From the NCBI GenBank assembly GCA_008921705.1, contig VFFE01007583.1:3407622-3471621 (forward strand): a stretch of DNA of 64,000 nt, written 5' to 3'. Made by a program: the position numbers and the translations under genes. This document shows positions 50,824 to 61,515 of the stretch, piece by piece (the stretch's first letter is position 1; the number at the start of each line of letters is the position of its first letter). The stretch is from Burhinus oedicnemus (taxonomy: Eukaryota; Chordata; Aves; Charadriiformes; Burhinidae). The notes under the pieces are model-generated. The model ran no database searches, was not told the origin of the DNA, and was given only the letters and a program-made list of their open reading frames with translations.

Positions 50824-51418
50824 TATGCTGGTTTTGGCTGGGATACAGTTAATTTTCTTCATAGTAGCTAGTATGGGGCTATGTTTTGGCTTTGTTCTGA
50901 AAACAGTGTTGATAATACAGGGATGTTTTTGCTATTGCTGCGCAGTGCTTGCACAGAGTCAAGGCCTTTTCTGCTCCTCACCCCACCCCACCAGCGAGTA
51001 GGTTGTGGGTGCACATGAAGTAGGGAGGCGACACAGCCAGGACAGCTGACCCCAGCTGACCAAAGGGGTATTCCATACCATACGGCATCATGCTCAGTAT
51101 ACAAGGCTGAGGGAAGAAGGAAGAGGGGGACATTCAGAACAATGGCATTTGTCTTCCCAAGTAACCATTACACGTGATGGAGCCCTGCTTTCCTGGAGAT
51201 AGCTGAACACCTGCCTGCCCATGGGAAGCAGTGAATTAATTCTTTGTTTTGCTTTGCCTGCATGCGTGGCTTTTGCTTTACTTATTAAACTGTCTTTATC
51301 TCAACCTATGAGTTTTTCCTCACTTTTACTCTTCTGATTCTCTCCCCCATCCCACCAGAGGGGGCAGTGAGAGAGTGGCTGCGTGCTTCTTCGTTGCCAG
51401 CTGGGGCTGAACCACAAT
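50824..51418 (+). mobile_element. Solo LTR of an avian endogenous retrovirus
   Basis: This block of about 595 bp matches a common avian LTR type that I recognise from its GCTGGTTTTGGCTGGG start. Other marks are a TATA-like CAGTATACAAGG (about 51094), an ATTAAA poly(A) signal at 51284-51289, and the following TCTCAACCTATGAG and TCTCTCCCCCATCCCACC. GCTACC occurs immediately before (50818-50823) and immediately after (51419-51424), a 6-bp target-site duplication. No internal retroviral genes are present, so it is a solo LTR left by recombination. The terminal dinucleotides have decayed from TG...CA. The exact family (ERVK- or ERVL-type) is not settled. Confidence 0.88.
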
Positions 51419-51769
51419 GCTACCCGTCCTGGTGTGTCCGAAGATAATTTAAAAGATATTGCAAGTTGATGGTCCCAACAGTTTCCTGTAAGTTCTGTTG
51501 TGGACGACTTTTGTTCACCTCTTCTTTGACTGCAAAATAACACATTTCTACAGGCAAGTGGGAGAAAAGCCTTTGGTATATGCTCAGTCATGATAAAGCG
51601 TCTACTTTGCTCCCGCTGAAGCCAACCAAGGCAAAAGCAGGAGGAACATTTTCAGAAATACTGAATAGACTAGCCAAACACTAGCTCACGTTGACTTATT
51701 CATCAGAAACCTGAGAGTGCTGGAGAAATGGCAGGATGAATGGTATCCCTCTCAAGCTAAGTTTCACTG

Positions 51770-52026
51770 TATGGAATAGAATGGACTATTTCAGCTGGAA
51801 GGCACCTACAATGATCATCCGGTCCAACTGCCTGACCGCTTCAGGGCTGACCAAGTTAAAGCATGTTGTTAAGGGCACTGTCCAAATGCCTCTTACACAG
51901 TGACAGGCTTGGGACATCCACCACCTCTCTAGGAAGCCTGTTCCAGTGTGTGACCACCCTCTCAGTAAAGAAATTCTTCCTAATGTCCAGCCTAAACCTC
52001 CCCTGGTGCAGCTTTGAACCATTGTC
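51770..52026 (-). mobile_element. CR1 LINE, short 3' fragment
   Basis: Minus-strand CR1 3' end. The tail is at 51770-51783 (ATGGAATAGAATGG), followed inward by the complement of the TTGGACCGGATGATC motif (about 51815-51829). The end of the ORF2 frame follows (roughly LDIRKNF-like, [15 protein letters not shown], in pieces). It is strongly 5' truncated, about 257 bp, and of a different CR1 subtype from the copy at 21.2 kb. Confidence 0.9.
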
Positions 52027-53110
52027 TAACTTGTTTTTGAACTTTTTTGATAGAAATGCAGGGTGGCTTCTGAAGAACGCAAAAGTGGTAAAGTTGAGGA
52101 TTCATGAGCAGCTGTCTGACTCACTCCACTGAAGAGATGATACTCGGGTCCAATGAAAGGCCCCTGGCTCACTACCCTGAGCATCTTCTCTTTTTACAGC
52201 AGTGACAGACCGTAACACAAAGCATTTCTCAGATCTCCCTTTACTTAAGAAAGCTGTTTCTGTCTTTGCTGTAAACACAACACCTGAAGACTGTTCTGCC
52301 AGACTTTCTCACGCTGACTAGTAACCTGCTTGTGCAGAAAGGTATTCAACAGAACTGGTGGATGCCAGGATCACAACATATGTTATGTAGGTTACAGCAT
52401 GTATACAAAACTTCAGTACGGACCCTTGCTCTGTATGAACGCTGTGGACCAAATACCAGGCAGCACCTTACTGCATTTACAGTTTCACTAATTTTGGTGA
52501 GGATGTTCCCAGTGCAGTATTGATCAGTGCAGCTCATCTGAAAAAATCTGGTCCTATATAAAAATGTTAGGGCCCTATATAAGACGGTATACTAACATAT
52601 GAATTCCTCTGGAATAGTCCATTTTATACATTTTGTGTGTAGATATCAGATGGTACTAGTTGCATGTGAACCAAGCTGCCTAAAAGTAAGGAATCTAGTT
52701 CTGCCTAGTCTGTAGGGGAGGTCATCCCATGCTAAGGTCTTCATTGACTATAGAGGCAACTTAAACAACTATTTGGGATTAGGCATCTAACTTTTGGGTG
52801 TTCAAAGCTGGTTGAGATATATCCCCTCCATCCTGTCAGTAATATTTTACATTCACACATAAATTAAAAAAAAATTACATATGTAAATATATGTTATATA
52901 TATTTTAATATATTCATGTGATATGTATCTTATATATACATTTCAGCATTTACTGATATCCATACAACAAACTATTTCCCATGTAGTATACTACTGCAAA
53001 TAGGGCTATACCTGGCAAAACTTGTAACACACATTTAATGGCATTCCACTTCTTTTCTTCTGATTCTTCTTTTGATCTACAGAAAGTTACCTGGTACTTA
53101 GAACTAAAAC
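52027..53110. other. Intergenic sequence, AT-rich
   Basis: No gene is seen. The stretch 52862-52945 is very AT-rich with many TATAT/ACATATGT motifs. Confidence 0.6.
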
Positions 53111-53221
53111 AATAAATAAAATAAAATAAAATAAAATAAAATAAAATAAAATAAAATAAAATAAAATAAAATAAAATAAAATAAAATAAAATAAAATAAA
53201 ATAAAATAAAATAAAATAAAA
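53111..53221 (+). repeat. (ATAAA)n pentanucleotide microsatellite
   Basis: About 21 nearly perfect tandem ATAAA units form a 111-bp array. On the minus strand this reads TTTAT and produces a spurious Phe/Tyr/Ile/Leu open frame. Confidence 0.98.
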
Positions 53222-56200
53222 GTTAACTAGTGCTGACTGGCTTTGCAAAGAGCCCCAAAGATATAAACCATAAGCCACACAGGCAGGAAGGTTACTATCT
53301 CCCTCTCCCCAGTGTGGGGAAGGTGGCTCTCCCTGGGCAGGTTTTTAATTTTACTTTTGCATCTGTGTTACCCTGACTTCTGCTCACCTTGACTGGGACA
53401 CCAGCTCAAATGAAAGGAGCATCTGGAAGGAAACACATTTGTCATGATGTGCTCCATGAATATTTTACGTTAGAAACACGCTTTTATTTCACGGCTGGTT
53501 TGGTATGTCAGTGGCTGCCTTGGGGACTGTAGAATCAAGCTGGAGCTTGGGTTGTGGGATTTTTTTGTTGTTTAAGCCTAGCATATTAGCTAAAATCTGC
53601 AGGCACATTTTTCAGTGCACTGAAGAGACATGCTAATATTTTAACCTAAGACACAACGTTAGTAATATCCTTATGGCCGACTCTTGGACTCCCTCCTCGT
53701 GGAGACAAATGCGACCCACACATTCCTTCACCCGATACACAGACAGTCATAACTTGGCGATTAGCGTGGTTCCAAGGCCTACTGAGATAAATCAGAGAGA
53801 AGCGTCACATTGCTTTATATAGACTAATAACTTGAAGCAAAGAAAGCCATAGGAAGGGATATTTCTAATGAACAGCTCTCTGTCAAAGATAACAGCAAGG
53901 AGCACGAGTGACGGATGGCACAAGCAGAAGATGGAACGTAGGAGAACCAGGGAGGAATCTGAAGCCCAAACAGCCGAAGAAATAAAGGCAATTTATAAAT
54001 TCTCAGCTGATTCTGCCATCTCTGAGACGTGACTAATGCAGAGACAATGACAGCATGCCGATGTCTCAAGGAGAAAGAAAATGGTGCTGGGAGGGGAAGC
54101 AGAGTTTGTAATTTCTAAACTGAAAGACAGCAATGTCTATTTCTTTTTTTTTTTAAATTAAGCATCATTAACACAGGACATTGCTGATTTTCAGGAGCAA
54201 GGACTTTCCTCAGAGTGGCAAAAACTGGTATCATGTGTGAGCAGCACCCCTACAAAAAAGCACAATTGCCACATAGGAAAAAAGGAAAAATCAGAGCATT
54301 CATTTGGCCCTTGCAGGACATCTGAATACGTCAAAAGGAACTGTCCTTAAATGTAGACTAAAACAGAGTTGTATTTTGGCTTGTCTGTAACAATGCAAGG
54401 CTAACAAAAAGAGGGAAAGAAAAGTGTTGATTTTATATAGAGGTTACATATTTGCTTTGTATCCGTAGTGATTTGGGGTGTTTCCTACTAGATTTTCCCT
54501 TCTCAGAAACAAGGATGTATAAAACATTGCCTGTAGATTTATTCTGATCACTGCTTCATTGATTCTGAAGCTGAAATAACGTACCCTCCAAAACCACTAA
54601 TATTTCTATTGTGACCAGACTTGTCCAGAGTTTTACAATCCTAATTAGTTTCACAGTTGTCTTCTTGTTTTCCTGTACTCCCCCTCTGTCTGCTCATCAC
54701 CATCTGCTGTTGTCCACAGTAAGATCTTAAAGGAAGGACCATCTCTTTGTTCTGCCTTTATGCAGCACTTCACAGAAACAGCTCATTATGGGAAACCCAG
54801 GGCTGAAATTCCTAAACACCATGGCAATAAATGTAGTGGACAGAAAGAATAATGAGTCTCAGAAACAGCAGAGAAATGCCCAACTCCTGGCTTTTGGATA
54901 GTGTCTCCTGCTTTCTGACTCTGTCTCTTGTTCCTGTGCCATTTCTGTTGAGCCCGTTACAGGAATTGCTAGAAGAAGGAGTTAGGTGAGCACACAGAGC
55001 CTGATCACAATGCAGGCATAATTTGGGAGGAAAAGGCAATGACAGATGTGGGAAAGGGAAAAATGAACATCAGAACAAGTCCTCTTCCAAACTCACGCGA
55101 GAGCAATAGGGAAACATCCCCTTTGTCTGTACGTGTACTTCAGACTGTTTGGGGGTTTTGTTCTGCTTTTATCACGTTAGAAACATTTGAATGAAGACGC
55201 AACAGATGCCAGTCTGTCCCAGCTTTTAGTGGATATGCTCAGTGACTGCGTACTAAAATGGAGCATTAGCCCTAAGGACCAACCTTCCTCCTCCTTCAGC
55301 AGCTCCTTCTCTCCTCTTTTCAAGAGCAGACAGTAGCTCGGCATAATACTCAGTGGATGCTTCCTACTTACTCCTCTTCTGTCCCCTATTTCCCACAAGA
55401 GCTTTATGTTTGCTATTTATACGTACTGAGAACATAAGTCTCTGGTTCATTCAGTAACTGAAAGGACTGAATACATAGGAAAAACAAAACAAAAATATCA
55501 TTTCAGCCGTTAAGTGACAGGGAATCACCTCTGCAATTGAGCTCTGTTGTAAATTCTTGTGTTTTGGGGTCGGGGGGTTGCTTAGATTTTTGATGAATGA
55601 GATGGAAAATCTGAAAGAAATGGTTATTTTTCACTACTACTTAGTAGAAAAGGCTAAACACAGTGGAAGCAGCTTAGTTCAATGGCCTTGCTTGGATTCG
55701 ATATGAAACGTGATCGAATTGCCTCCAAAATCTGAGGTTTGTGCCTATTAGATATACAGCGGATTGGGATACAGTGTCTTGGACTTCAGTGAATGGGTTT
55801 TGGCATTTGAACAAGTCAACATAAAATGGTGAAACTAAATATTCAGGAGGACTGGTCTTTCAGAATTCTTTAAGAGACATGCTTTTTCATAGCTGTTCAT
55901 CTTAAATTGCAGTCCATGGTATTCAGTGGCTCATAAAGCTCTTTTAAAATAAATTGTGTTTTCAAATAAGGCTGAACTTGTTATTTATAAAGGTTTATTA
56001 AATTAGTTCAATTAATACTTAATCAACTGTTACAAAGTTCATCAAGTCAGTGTGTTTCTTATATCCACAGTTCATGCTCATTTTCAGCATTCTCTCATAA
56101 AGTACTTGCTCTACACGATATGTTCATTTATAGGACCATCATGTCAAGCCTGTAACATTCTCTTAACCTTATAAAAAATTTCTAAATGCATCATTACTAT

Positions 56201-59200
56201 AAAATATCACCTTGATAGGTATTTATTTTTAATGTTTTGCACATCCACTTTTTAAATGAGTGTCCAAACCTGTCCTATTATTTTAAAATTATGTGACTGA
56301 TGAACTAAGTTGCAGCCCTGTTTTCAAGAACTAGACTTTATCTCTGCAACATGTGCAATCTGTCTTAATGCAGGAAATTGCCAGGTGATTGAGCAAATGC
56401 CAAAGTCATACTTTTTAGTTATTTAAGGTGACTTTAAAAGACCAAGATGACTCCTCAGAAGATGACAGTGTTCCCAGGGTAGTCCCTAGCAGGGGTAACA
56501 CAGCAGCCCATTGTGCAGGGCAGCAATTAAGAGTGCCAGCACTGATTGGGATCCTGGGGCACATTGTTCTTGCCGATTTTCAGGTCATTCCACCCCATGG
56601 ACAGATGCTGGGAAAGTCATAATAGAGATTATCTGTTTGGGGATGCTACTGCAACAGATGACAACGGGATTTTCACTTGTCTGGACTCTTTGCTAGAGGA
56701 AATAACTGCATTTAAGAGGAGAAGCTAACTACGATAAACATGATATTTGGTGTGTTTGGAGAGGTAATTGCCAGTGTGCCTCTGGCACCTTGTGGGAGCC
56801 GTCCGGGCTCACATTCCTTTCCCTTCTGACATCCTGTAATCACTGGGATAAAAACCATCATTACCTGCTCACTCCAGAAATGTTCCCAGGACATATGGAC
56901 CATTGCACCTAAAGCCTATGGATACTTGGAAAACTTCAGAGCAGCAGTAAATGGCCCAGAAAATGCTTGTGACCAATCTGGCAGGCTAGCTTCAGGCAGA
57001 TTCCCGAGCGGCTGAACGCCTTGGGGACCCCCTACTCTGTGCTGGCAATTCTCAGAGGTCAGCGTGATGCTCTCCGTGGGGTATGAGAAAGTAGGAATTG
57101 GAAGTGAAAGGCCTCCAAGTTCTGCCACAGTGAGACCAGTTGGCAAAACTGATGTTTGTCGTGAAGCAGGGCCTCACTGCAAGAGAGGTCAACAGTCAGT
57201 GTCCTGTGTTGGAATACTCCTCGGGGAGCAAGCTTTGTTGAGCAATATCAGTATGTTCAGACCATCCTCCTCCACCTGCGATATTTCTCTCTTCCACTTG
57301 CCTCTCTCTTGGACCAGACCAAATTAGGGTCACTTCTGTATTCTTCTTCCCTTCCTCCGCCTTATTTTTCCTCCTCATTTGAGCTGCCATAAGCATTTCC
57401 CGGTAGTAGCATAATGACCATTGCCTGTGGGGTTGAGGCATGGCGCGTGCGTGCTGGCTTCGTTTTACTGGCAGTTGGGAGACTGCCTTAGCCTTGACCC
57501 TGCGTCAGGCTCCTCTCCGGGTAAGGCAGGCTAGTTAGTAGTGCCTGCTCCCACTGCCAAGGGATTACTCCTGTATGTGACAGGAATAAAGCAGGCAGAT
57601 CCCATGGAGGCAGTATTTAGGGGAGCTGTGACCTGACTAAAGACTAGGAGTAGTGGCACACAGCTAACCTGACCGGGTGTCCAAGTGTGGCGGTGCTGTT
57701 AAGAAGGCACATGAGAGTCCTTAGGGGGATGAGCGAGCTGGGGGATGCTGAGCTGGAGCAAGGAAGAGAGATTCCTCTGGCTGCCTGAGGCAGTACAAAG
57801 ACTGCGGCTGAAAGACAGGATTTACACTAGAAAAAGGGCACCGAAAAGTTGGAAAAGGTCACAAAAGGGCAACAACAATGGCTGGGAAGACTTTGCCTTA
57901 TAGAAAATGACATAAGGATGCTGCTCTGTCTAAGTATTTAACAGTGAATGTAATTCATTGTAGGTGCAATTTACTGAAGACCATGGTGAAATCTAAGTCA
58001 CCTGATGTCTTTAAATCAAGCTGGCTATCAAAAATATGAGAGCGGAAAAGGGACTTGAAACCATGAAATAACAAAAGAATGCCCTGTGCCCTGTGTGCTG
58101 GGTAATCCAGAGATGTTTATACTGGCATCTCAGAGCCTAAACACGCTCCGCATCTTTGTTAAGCACAACATATCATTCTTAGCTAAACCAATACCTGCGA
58201 GTTGAGCAAATTCCTTATGCTTATAAGAAAATATCTCTAATTTCAAGCCAAACCTTATTTTTTGTGCCTATGTTTTGCAAATTTTTCCACTTGCTGTATA
58301 ATAGGTCATGAGGAGGCAGGAAAATTTGTGATCAGGTTCCTATATGGGTGTATAACCGTGCAGTGGTAAATGTATTTACTTGCAGCAGATGGAATGAATA
58401 TGGGAGAACATCTAATGTGGTAATTGATGCTAAAATCTAAGGCATTAATTAAATGTGTGTTCTACTTAAGGAGTCAACTGAATGATGAGTGACAATTAAA
58501 AACTACGTCTTTATAATTATTCCAGTTCCTATTTATGAAAGTAGAGTGTGACTGCATATTAAAATATGATTGAAGGTTTTATGACTCCTTATTCTTTCAC
58601 AGTTAAAACGTTTGCAATTATTTCTCTCTCAGATTAGAGCAATGCATAGCGATGTAAAGTAAAACAGCGTAGGCTTGATTCTCCAGTCACTTAACACAGG
58701 TTTTATATTGGCATATGGTGACTCCCTTAAGCAGAGCACTCCTCAGTTAGGGTGATTTGAATGGACAATTAAGCTCAGCATGCTGAATACTGCAAATTCA
58801 ATATGAACATCTGGGGATGCATTTACGGATCAATGATTCATTTTTTAAAATAATATTTGGTCAGGTTTGGAAAGTCTGCTGCAGCTGTAAGGGTGGAGAT
58901 TTCTCCTTCCAGACAAAGCAGTGGGAAAAATCCCTTTCCTTCGCAGGGAGCAGGATTAGCCCATTCATAGAAGTCAGGGTCCTTTCCCTCAATCTGCGTG
59001 TGTCTAATGTATTTCTTTGAAAATACTTAATTAGTATAGCAGATTCAAACTTTGCAAAAGGGCTGCATACAGCTCTCTTTGGATTAGGTTAACTAGAAGC
59101 TGTAATTGGTTGCAAGACCAAGAGCCGTTCTCAACTCAAATCTCCTACACTTCCACAATGACTCTCCAAGACATCAAACAGTGGAAAATACCCTTCTCTC

Positions 59201-59573
59201 ACCAAGTTTTTGAAAACTGCTCACAATTGCAGCCAGAATTATTTTTTTACTTGTCCATTATATAACCATTAATAGTCCTCATTTTAATTTATTTTTCAGA
59301 AGCTGTATTGCAAATATTTTTGTTCAGGAACCGAAGTTTCGTTTTATATTATACCCAAGAATTACAGGGTAGAGGAGTACTTCTTTTACTGAAATTTTAT
59401 TTTTATTTATTTCTGCTGTGCATATTTTTTTGCCTTTTTTTCGCCCTCTGTACTTGTTGTGGATACGCCGTGGAACCACTTGTGCGTAACATTGAGAAGG
59501 CAGTGAGCTCAAAGATAGCTGGCAACGCCGTCGATTATTTTCACTGCAACTCTGAAAAAGAAAGAGAACAAAA

Positions 59574-59619
59574 AGTGTGTGTATGTGTATATATCTACAC
59601 GTTTATATACACACACACT
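59574..59619. repeat. Imperfect GT/AC palindrome
   Basis: An AGTGTGTGTATGTGTATATA arm is followed after about 10 bases by a TATATACACACACACT arm. It can form a hairpin with a 4-base bulge. Confidence 0.75.
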
Positions 59620-60629
59620 AAAGATAAATATTCACGGAAGCTTTAAACCCAGTGCCAAGCTTGAGAAGCTGGGTTTTGTCCTGGAGTCTTTCCTAGCACC
59701 CAAGGCAAAGGGCTCGCTACCTTTGGCAGCAGAGCAGCAGCAGGGCATCCCTGCAGCCCCTGCACTTGCTGCTCTCCTGGGTGGAGAGGAGGTTGGCCAA
59801 AAGCCTGCTTCATCTGCCTGCTTTTCTTTCTCCGGTACTATCACCGAGCTTCTCTTTCCGGTCTCCATGGCTTTCACCTCTTCTATTTAAATCTGCTCTG
59901 CATTTTGCAATAAAAATGCTACCACCTTCCCCCTGGAGCCTCTTTGCCGGCTCCTGAGCGCTGCTGCAAAACACCCTCACTGCTTGTCCCCGGTCTTACA
60001 CCCTGCCCAGCTCTCCTTACTCTTTCCAGGTGCTGCACCAGCATTTCTGCATTTTTACGTTGTGTTTCTGTCTGGAAAACATCTTCTCTTTTCCAGTCCA
60101 GCAGCAGGTCTCAGACATCTCTTCTGTGTTGATTCCCTCAGTCACCCCGTGCATTGCAACAGATTAGCTTTTCTGTTTACCTTGTTCAATTAGTTTTTAT
60201 CCTGCTCTGAATTGGATTTTAGCAGCCCATAATTTGTGAGTATTTAGAATTAGATATATTTTTGTAAGCCATTTGAAAAACAAGGATATCAAGCTTCCAG
60301 ATGGCATAAAATACTGGTTTCTGGATTTAGTACTTCTCAAGATAGAACCTGTTAAAATCATGCCTGACTGGAAGGGTGGAAAAAAAGCAAGAGGGCAGTC
60401 CAAGTACTGCGCTTCTGGGTTTTGGGGTTTTTTTTCCTTCTTTTTTCTTCCAAGTGGGCCTGTTACAGGTGACAGTTACATGGCAATAAGCAGAGAAGAA
60501 CAGGGCAATCAGTTCCCGTATGCAGAAGACGCATCTAGAAGGTGGTTAGAACGTGCATGAGAAGCTAAGCAGAGGCTCAGAACCTTGCTTCTCTTCATGT
60601 TAAACATAATGAAATGAGATGGTGGAAGT

Positions 60630-60830
60630 TCTGACATTGTTATTAGTGACATTAGTTTTATTCATGTCATAATGCAAATTCATTAGTATAATCCTATTAA
60701 TGATAAATAGCTGTATAATTTAAGATTTTTTTAAAATTTCAATATATGTTAATGTTGTGAATTATGCCTAAATCCCAAAATAAGGTGATTTTTAAGGTCA
60801 GCTCACCACAGCCCATTCAACCCTTAAAAC
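60630..60830. promoter_or_regulatory. AT-rich block with octamer and homeodomain-type motifs
   Basis: ATGCAAAT at 60672-60679 is followed by ATTAGTATAATCC, TATTAATGA and several TAAT/ATTA cores. The composition and absence of repeats suggest a conserved non-coding element. Function is inference. Confidence 0.28.
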
Positions 60831-60849
60831 AAATATTTACTTTTTATTA

Positions 60850-61515
60850 GTGCCACTCCATTTAGATCTTTTCCTGCTTCTAGCTTCCTTCTTACTTTAT
60901 AAAGCTACTGCTCATCAGCTTATCTCCCCTGCAAAGCTCCCCACACCTTTAATCTGTTTAGTCCATGTGTCATGGACTTTCTCCTTTTTTAATAGGTGGA
61001 ATTCAAATATTCTCACTGATGGCCTATCTTTCTCTGGGAAGATCAGATTATCTCAGGATCTTATAGGCAGAATTATGAATTGGGCACAAAATCCACATCG
61101 CAGCTTGCTCCTGCTGCAGAGGTTTTCCACAGCGCTGCTCCCCAAAGATCGCTTTGCCCCAAAGCAAAGGCCTTGGTATCGTACCCAGCTTTCCTCCAGC
61201 AGGAGACAACTGATGAAACAATACAGGAAAGAAAAGTCTAATCTGGAAGTTCCTACCTGGAGAGGGGAAAAGCACTTCTACCAGATGCGGCAGACATCTA
61301 GAGGAAGGCAGGTCTTGCTAAATATTAAAAGGGGTAAAGCTGCAGGATTTTGGACACAGCAGAGAGTAAACACCAGGAAAAGTCCATCCGTCAGTTGGCC
61401 ACAATATGACTACACATGGAGGAGAGAAAGCCACCGACTGGCAATCCCGTTGAACAGATCTCCTGTAAGAGAAAGTCCTTTATCTCTGCACCTGCTGTGT
61501 CAAAAACTCCGCTGA
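60850..61515 (+). other. Long open frame of unknown status (221 codons)
   Basis: The frame is open from a GTG at 60850 to a TGA ending at 61515. The first ATG inside it is at 61075-61077, giving 146 residues. The predicted peptide starts hydrophobic if read from 60850 and becomes basic and Gln/Arg/Ser-rich. I recognise no domain, splice sites or promoter. In about 45% GC sequence this length is uncommon but can happen by chance in 64 kb of six-frame sequence. Confidence 0.15.

Larger units (their letters stand above)
53222..60849. other. Intergenic sequence with candidate conserved elements
   Basis: No gene is supported. Unique AT-rich sequence at about 58090-58630 and 60600-60830 looks like candidate conserved non-coding DNA. 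An imperfect GT/AC palindrome is at 59574-59619. A possible old repeat scrap lies near 58670-58760. Confidence 0.5.

Noticed and set aside
53087..53278. Minus-strand frame rich in Phe, Tyr, Ile and Leu.
   Set aside because: Direct product of the ATAAA microsatellite.
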